Assembly (NCBI GenBank): GCA_021464525.1
Contig: JADRCO010000387.1
Span: forward strand, 1-34,970
Direction: 5' to 3'
Length of the DNA stretch: 34,970 nucleotides
From: Rhizophagus sp. LPA8_4_AMF
Lineage: Eukaryota; Glomeromycota; Glomeromycetes; Glomerales; Glomeraceae
Under the pieces are notes generated by a model. The model ran no database searches, was not told the DNA's origin, and was given only the letters and a program-made list of their open reading frames with translations. The stretch's first letter is position 1. The number at the start of each line of letters is the position of its first letter. Shown here piece by piece: positions 29,717 through 34,970 of the stretch. The position numbers and the translations under genes were made by a program.

Positions 29717-31429
29717 CGTAGTAAATAGTAATTGATTCTTAAAATGTCAAATAATTTGTATAATTGCATATTTTATAGGATAGATGTATATGTATTATAA
29801 TCAGCATCTGCTCTTGCGATTTCAATAAAAAGAAAAAGTGATAACACTTGTTAAATTGTAAATAAATACGCCTAAAAAATTTGTTTTAATTTCGTATGGT
29901 TGTGATGAGATTGAGTTTACATATTTATATTCCCGATCAGAACTTAATATAAACATTTGCTGATATTTATCAATGAGCTGTGCGATACAAAATTCAGAAG
30001 CTTCGAACCCAAATAAATAGGTCCACCAAAGAGACATTGCGCAATTTTAAAAGTATGAACATTTTTTCAGAAATTTATTTAGCTGGAGCTTTTACTAAAA
30101 TTAATAATACTGATATCTCGTATAATTATAATTGTTGTCCATTTTTGTTTTCCCAAAATATCGATGATTGATAGTGTAGGTAGTTTAGACAAGCGAAAAA
30201 CTTCCACAGGCATTAATATAGAATCATCGTGTAGTAAATCTATATATCACGGCTACGTATTTTATTTTTTGTACCAACAAACAACTCTTGGGAGGGGTCT
30301 TGAAAAATCACGCAACATTTCCACTGATTTTCATAATACTGATAATAGTGTTAGGTCGAAACTCTTTCTTAAGTTATATAACGAAGTCATCATATATATA
30401 AATCATGTAATGGAATAATCTAATTTATTTCTTTTAATCATCAATTTCAAAAATTTCTTGGAATGTTGAAATTAGGAAAAGAATTTGTTACAGAACTTTA
30501 TCATCTCTCTCTTTGCTGGCGCAGACCCACTCATGATTCAGGCAGTGCCCGTTATTTTAAGTGGTCTTAGTTCTTTTGTAGCAAGTCTGACAATGATGAT
30601 TAGAAGGAAGTGGTACTGGCATGGTTAAGTTACTATTTGCTGATTATTCTTTTTATATATGCATTAAATTAAGAAAAAAAATAAAAAAATGTGCTGTCCA
30701 GCGACCTTTTTCATCAACGATAATTCTGTGTGCCATTCTGTTACGCGTATTTTTCTTAAAATTTCTCAATATTTCAACTGGATTTGCTTTATACTGCCCG
30801 AGAAATAATAACTTCAAAAAAAGTTTATATTCTCTATGATGAAATTATATATAAAATAGGAGTTGTTGTTAATCACAGAAGGATTCACAACATTGAGAGA
30901 AATGTATCATTAATCACTGAGAAATTTATAAGGTGTCTTCTCAATAAGATTAACAGTGGTTCCTGTTCAGTGTTCACTAGCGGTACTTGTTTTACTTGTG
31001 AAGAAGGTTCACGAGTATGTTTTCTATCATTATTACAACTATTATTATGCAACACAAGCTAATGAATGATGAAACCATCTCTTTCAAAAAAGGTAGTTTA
31101 GAAAAGCTGTTAAGGACAATTAAACTTCGATTTGTAACATCAAAAGCAAATTGGTGCCACAATAGTGATAAGTAACGTGATTTATATATTCCCTAACCAT
31201 TAAGAAATCAAAGCGTGATATGATCTGCATAATTAATGATAGGGTGAATAATAAAAAATTAAACAAATAAAAATAATCCTCTATTTCAAGTACATATAAC
31301 CATAATTTAATTAATTTAATTCAAAAAAAAAAATCTATTTAACATTTAAATCAAATGGTTATTCTGATTTAAATTGACAATTTAAATTGAAACATCATGA
31401 TTTTTCAATAATACGACGAATATAACAAT
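29717..31429. other. gene-poor region with unidentified coding-like fragments
   Basis: About 1.7 kb without a supported gene. Open stretches exist on both strands (for example 29822-30037 minus; 30164-30418 and 30784-31062 plus), but none shows a known motif, a long frame or consistent splice sites. One frame near 30475-30624 is rather hydrophobic (ADPLMIQAVPVILSGLSSFV) and ends at TAA. The right end, from about 31290, is the 3' flank of the acyl-CoA dehydrogenase gene and resembles the matching flank of the second copy near 34390. Confidence 0.5.
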
Positions 31430-33368
31430 TTAAAGCTTAGCACCACGGGGTATTGCAGCTCTAAGAGATTGTCTAATACCAAGATCAAGCATAATCTCTT
31501 CTGAACCACCAGGAATAGCGTAAGCGCGTACTTCACGATATAAACGTTCAACCTTTTCAGCTTGACTTTAATATTATATAAGAAATTTTAACGATCAAAT
31601 TAGAATTAAAAATTAACAGTAATTCCCTAAAAAAACGAGTGACATTGATGACTTACCCTCCACGTGAATAAGCCAAACCACCAAATATTTGTGTAGCTTC
31701 ACGAGCACAATATTCAAAAGTTTGCGTTGATTGTGCTTTTAGTAAAGCAATTGGTCCACCAAGTAATGTCATAGCTTCGGTTCCAGACAATTTAGTTGTT
31801 TGATAAATTAATGACTCCATCCATGCATGTGTTGCCTCAATTTGACGCGACATATGGGCAAGTTTGTTACGAATAACATCGTGTTCAACAAGTTTTTTAC
31901 CAAATGTCTTACGTTTATGAGCATATTTCATGGCCTCTTCATAACAAACACGAGCAAAACGGTTCGCTTGTGTTGCGAGACTCATACGTTCGTGATTGAA
32001 ATTATGCATAATACACTAAAGAAAATTAAATAAATGTATGAAAAGTATATACTACATAAATCATATTAAAATAAACTTTTTCAGCTATTTACCTTAAAAC
32101 CTCCATTCTCTTTACCAATAAGATTGGATCTTGGCACTTTTACATCTTCAAAAGTGATGTAAGTAGTACCTGAAGCCCATACACCAGAACATAACATTTG
32201 ACGAGTCTTTACACCAGGCATAGTTTTTTCAATCAATAAAAGGGAAACCCCACCCATACCAGGACCTCCAGTACGAACAGCAACAGTGAAATAGTCAGAA
32301 AAAAGACCATTAGTAATCCATTTCTTTTCACCATTAACAATATAATATTGTCCATCATCAGAAAGCTTGGCTTCTGTTTTAAGATTTGCAACATCAGATC
32401 CAGCATATGGTTCTGTGATAGCAAGACAAATATTTTTTGTTCCATTAAGACAGCCTGGAGCAATTCTTCTCTTTAATTCCTCTGAACCAAATTTAAGAAT
32501 TGGTGGAAGTCCAATGGTCAAACCTTGTATAAATTAAAAAAAAAAAAATATTCATTTTCTTATCGTATAATATGAATAATGAAATAATAACGAACGAATA
32601 ATGTTTATAAACATTTACCACCGGTCAAACCCCATAACACCCCACCGGATCCGCAACGACCTAATTCATCACATATGACAAATTCATGAAAATTATCAAA
32701 TTCTTCAATACTTACTCCGGCAATAGGTTTAATATCAGTATATCTAATTAAACGAAATGAAATAATTAATGTATTGACCGAATTTAATGATGTATAAAAC
32801 ACGTGATACACGAGACGTGTTGATCCAACAGTTTCCCATTATATGGATATACCCACTTTTCAGGCCATGGTGCACCACAAACACCCGGTAAGATACCGGC
32901 TTTGCCAGCTTTTATAAAAAGTTCTTGTGGAATCCTTTTAGCTTCGTCCCATTCAAAAGCATAAGGCATAATTTCTGCTTCAACAAATTTACGTACGGCA
33001 GCTCTTACACGACGATGAGAATCATTATAATATGGAGAGAAAAAGTCTTGATACCAATAAGGATCACCATAAGGTACAAGGTCACCAAATGGACCTTCAC
33101 CTGAAGCAGCTTCATTTGAAACTTCCTCTTGAGCAGAACCAACTTCACCAATTTGTAATTTTGGATATTTTTCCAATACACTCACATTATGAAAATTATC
33201 AAATTGTTTAGTTGCATCCGTACCAGCAACCTTTAATAAAACTTTTTTTCCACCGGGGTGTTCATTTAAAAAGTTTGTTACATCAAAAACTTTGTCGTGA
33301 ACAATAATCCAAATGGAATTATCAGTATTATGTTGAGCAACTTCGTCGGATGTTATAAGTTTAGGCAT
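31430..33368 (-). CDS. cytochrome b5-acyl-CoA dehydrogenase fusion, copy 1 (possible frameshift)
   Basis: Flavin enzyme that oxidises acyl-CoA thioesters, fused to an N-terminal cytochrome b5 domain that could pass on electrons. Exons on minus: 33368-32812 (donor could be 32803 instead), 32743-32619, 32524-32093, 32015-31657, 31565-31430. The b5 domain shows HPGG and FDNFH (heme ligands H37, H60). The dehydrogenase shows CDELGRCGSGG, LAITEPYAGSD, NGEKKWITNG, GGPGMGG, SGVWASGTTY, KRKTFGKK and QIFGGLAY. The usual C-terminal Glu position reads Pro (IPGGSEEI), while NHERMS (Glu at 31991-31989) fits the isovaleryl/long-chain type of catalytic base. The exons total 1609 nt, one base too many: at the exon 2/3 junction the second side reads GTTTTGACC where GTTTGACC would keep frame. 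Expected length is about 535 aa. Either a real inactivating insertion, a sequencing error, or unusual splicing. Confidence 0.85.
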
Positions 33369-34504
33369 GGTTTTGAAAAAAATCGTTTAAAAAACCATGA
33401 AATGTTATCAATTATTTTTAAATTGATAAAATTGATGATCTCTAAAAAGATGATTGGTTGGTTTGGTCTAGACCGTTCTGAATCAGATCGAATCAACAAG
33501 ATAAAAAAGAATTACTGATAAGCCTTTTTGATAGTTTGACATATAAAATTTTAAGCAATGGATTTTTTTTATGATAATGATAATTTGAGAGTAAAAGTTA
33601 AAAGGCAATACATACTGTATTTTTATTAAATTCTCTAATATTTATTTTAAATTTTCTCGCATTAAAAGTAAAATAATTATTCTTATTATATTGAAAAAAA
33701 AAAGTCCTTGTGAAGAATTAATTCATTTTCGTTATACTAATTGATTTATTACCAAGAAAGCATAAATATTCCATTTATAGGAATTTTATTCTAATAAAAT
33801 ATTTCACCAGAAACTGATTTTTTTTTGGCCAATCAGATCACTCATCAGCCATAAATTATTTTTTGTGACAAAAGTTATCATCACATGTTCAAACGTAAAT
33901 ATCAAAGATGGTCTGATTTTGTTGACTGATCATTACATATTACTTCTCTCACTTTCCCAAACTATAATAGATTTGGCATATATTGTGACACCAACAAAAC
34001 TGGTTTACACGTCTAAAATTGGAAGTCTTGGCTTAAAATCTAATCTAATCCCGTTACATTGATCAAACAAACAAGATAATTTAAATAAATAATTTAGAAA
34101 AAGATCTTCCGACTTTCGACTATCAACCATTTCAGCACCTTAAATTCTTAATTATTAACCTAATTTCATTGAGGAAAATCAAATTAATATTTCTCTTAAA
34201 TTGATTGTTAAATATAAATAACGCAATACGACACATTTTCATGTATGATCTGCAAGATAAAATTTAATTTATTTTGTGATAATTATAATAACAAAGTATT
34301 ATTAGATTTTTTAGCGTATTCTTTGTTTTTTCATTGTCGAATTCATGATTGTTCCTTAACTAAAAATAAATTATACATGTAAAGTTGAGCCTCTATTTTA
34401 AATACATACATTAATAATTTAATTCTACATAATTATTTAACAATTAAAATTAGCTCGTTATGATTGACTATTCGTCATTAATTCAAAAACATTAATTTAA
34501 TAAT
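33369..34504. other. spacer between the two acyl-CoA dehydrogenase copies
   Basis: About 1.1 kb between the ATG of copy 1 and the stop of copy 2, both on minus. It should hold the promoter of copy 1 and the 3' end of copy 2. Near 34390-34425 the text resembles 31278-31322 beyond the stop of copy 1, which suggests the duplication unit reaches past the coding region. No other gene is visible. Confidence 0.6.
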
Positions 34505-34970
34505 TTAAAGTTTGGCACCATGGAATTGTGCAACTTTAAGAGATTGTCTAATACCAAGATCAAGCATAATCTCTTCTGAACCACCAGGAATAGCATAAGC
34601 GCGTACTTCACGATATAAACGTTCAACCTTTTCACCTTGACTGTAATATTATATAAAGAAATTTTGATCAAATTAGTGTCAAATTAATGTTAATTCTCTA
34701 AAAAAAAAAGTGACGTTGATGACTTACCCTCCACGTGTATAAGCCAAACCACCAAAGATTTGTGCAGCTTCACGAGCACAATATTCAAAGGTTTGCGTTG
34801 TTTGTGCTTTTAATAAAGCAATTGGACCACCAAGTCTTGTCATAGCTTCAGTTTCAGACATGCGATTTGTTTGATAAATTAATGACTCCATCCATGCATG
34901 TGTTGCCTCAATTTTACGTGCCATATGGGCAAGTTTGTTACGAATAACATCGTGTTCAACAAGTTTTTTA
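34505..34970 (-). CDS. acyl-CoA dehydrogenase, tandem copy 2 (3' part, cut by window)
   Basis: Second copy of the neighbouring enzyme; only its last two exons lie in the window. Exons on minus: a partial exon from beyond 34970 to 34728, and 34640-34505. The visible part covers the C-terminal helical domain (KKLVEHDVIRNKLAHMAR, IEATHAWMESLIYQT, GGPIALLKAQ, QIFGGLAYTRGG, AIPGGSEEIMLDLGIRQS). It is nearly identical to copy 1 in these exons, with the same intron position and phase, and the intron sequence itself is still clearly alignable. The tail differs: LKVAQFHGAKL here against LRAAIPRGAKL. The last exon has the same length, 136 nt, in both. Whether the cytochrome b5 part is present cannot be seen. 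Confidence 0.9.

Noticed and set aside
29822..30037. 71-aa minus-strand frame (MSLWWTYLFGFEASEF...)
   Set aside because: Looks protein-like in composition but matches no family I know and has no supported exons; left in the gap description.

Overview
The window looks like nuclear DNA from a very AT-rich, intron-dense fungus. The introns are short (about 50-150 bp), follow GT...AG and are T-rich. The genes are fungal/eukaryotic housekeeping types. A decayed SAM / PD-(D/E)XK-like / kinase-like gene resembles families expanded in arbuscular mycorrhizal fungi. A Rhizophagus-like (Glomeromycotina) genome is my best inference; no ribosomal marker is present to prove it.

Layout, left to right. (1) 1-959: no intact gene, a possible transposon end. 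(2) 960-6892, minus: a complete ABCC/MRP-type ABC transporter, 19 exons, 1508 aa. (3) 6893-10268: 3.4 kb without an intact gene, with a short CCGGAT-rich motif seen three times and a few coding-like relics. (4) 10269-14706, minus: a complete HECT E3 ubiquitin ligase of the UBE3B/UBE3C/Hul5 class, 14 exons, 1125 aa. (5) 14707-16325: shared upstream region between divergent genes. (6) 16326-18102, plus: an unrecognised coiled-coil protein with a Pro/Ser-rich and acidic C-terminal half. (7) 18924-22851, plus: a 1101-aa coiled-coil protein with a Cep57/Ppc89-type microtubule-binding domain. (8) 23056-24444, plus: a Bem46/ABHD13-type alpha/beta hydrolase. (9) 24592-25021, minus: TMA7. (10) 25243-26556, plus: SPT3, apparently with an ATG-only first exon. 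(11) 26557-31429: gene-poor, holding the decayed kinase-like gene (28115-29716). (12) 31430-33368, minus: a cytochrome b5-acyl-CoA dehydrogenase fusion with an apparent one-base frameshift. (13) 34505-34970, minus: the 3' part of a tandem copy of that gene, cut by the window edge.

Exon models were rebuilt by hand by joining GT/AG boundaries so that codon phase and family motifs carry across each junction. Seven of the eight reconstructed genes that lie wholly inside the window close to a whole number of codons. The exception is the first acyl-CoA dehydrogenase copy, which has one surplus base. The genes do not form a pathway: they cover transport, ubiquitination, mitotic pole structure, lipid or ester hydrolysis, translation, SAGA transcription and acyl-CoA oxidation. 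The most notable items are the decayed SAM/nuclease/kinase relic, the tandem and partly broken acyl-CoA dehydrogenase pair, and the minimal first exon of SPT3. I found no convincing new biological system.
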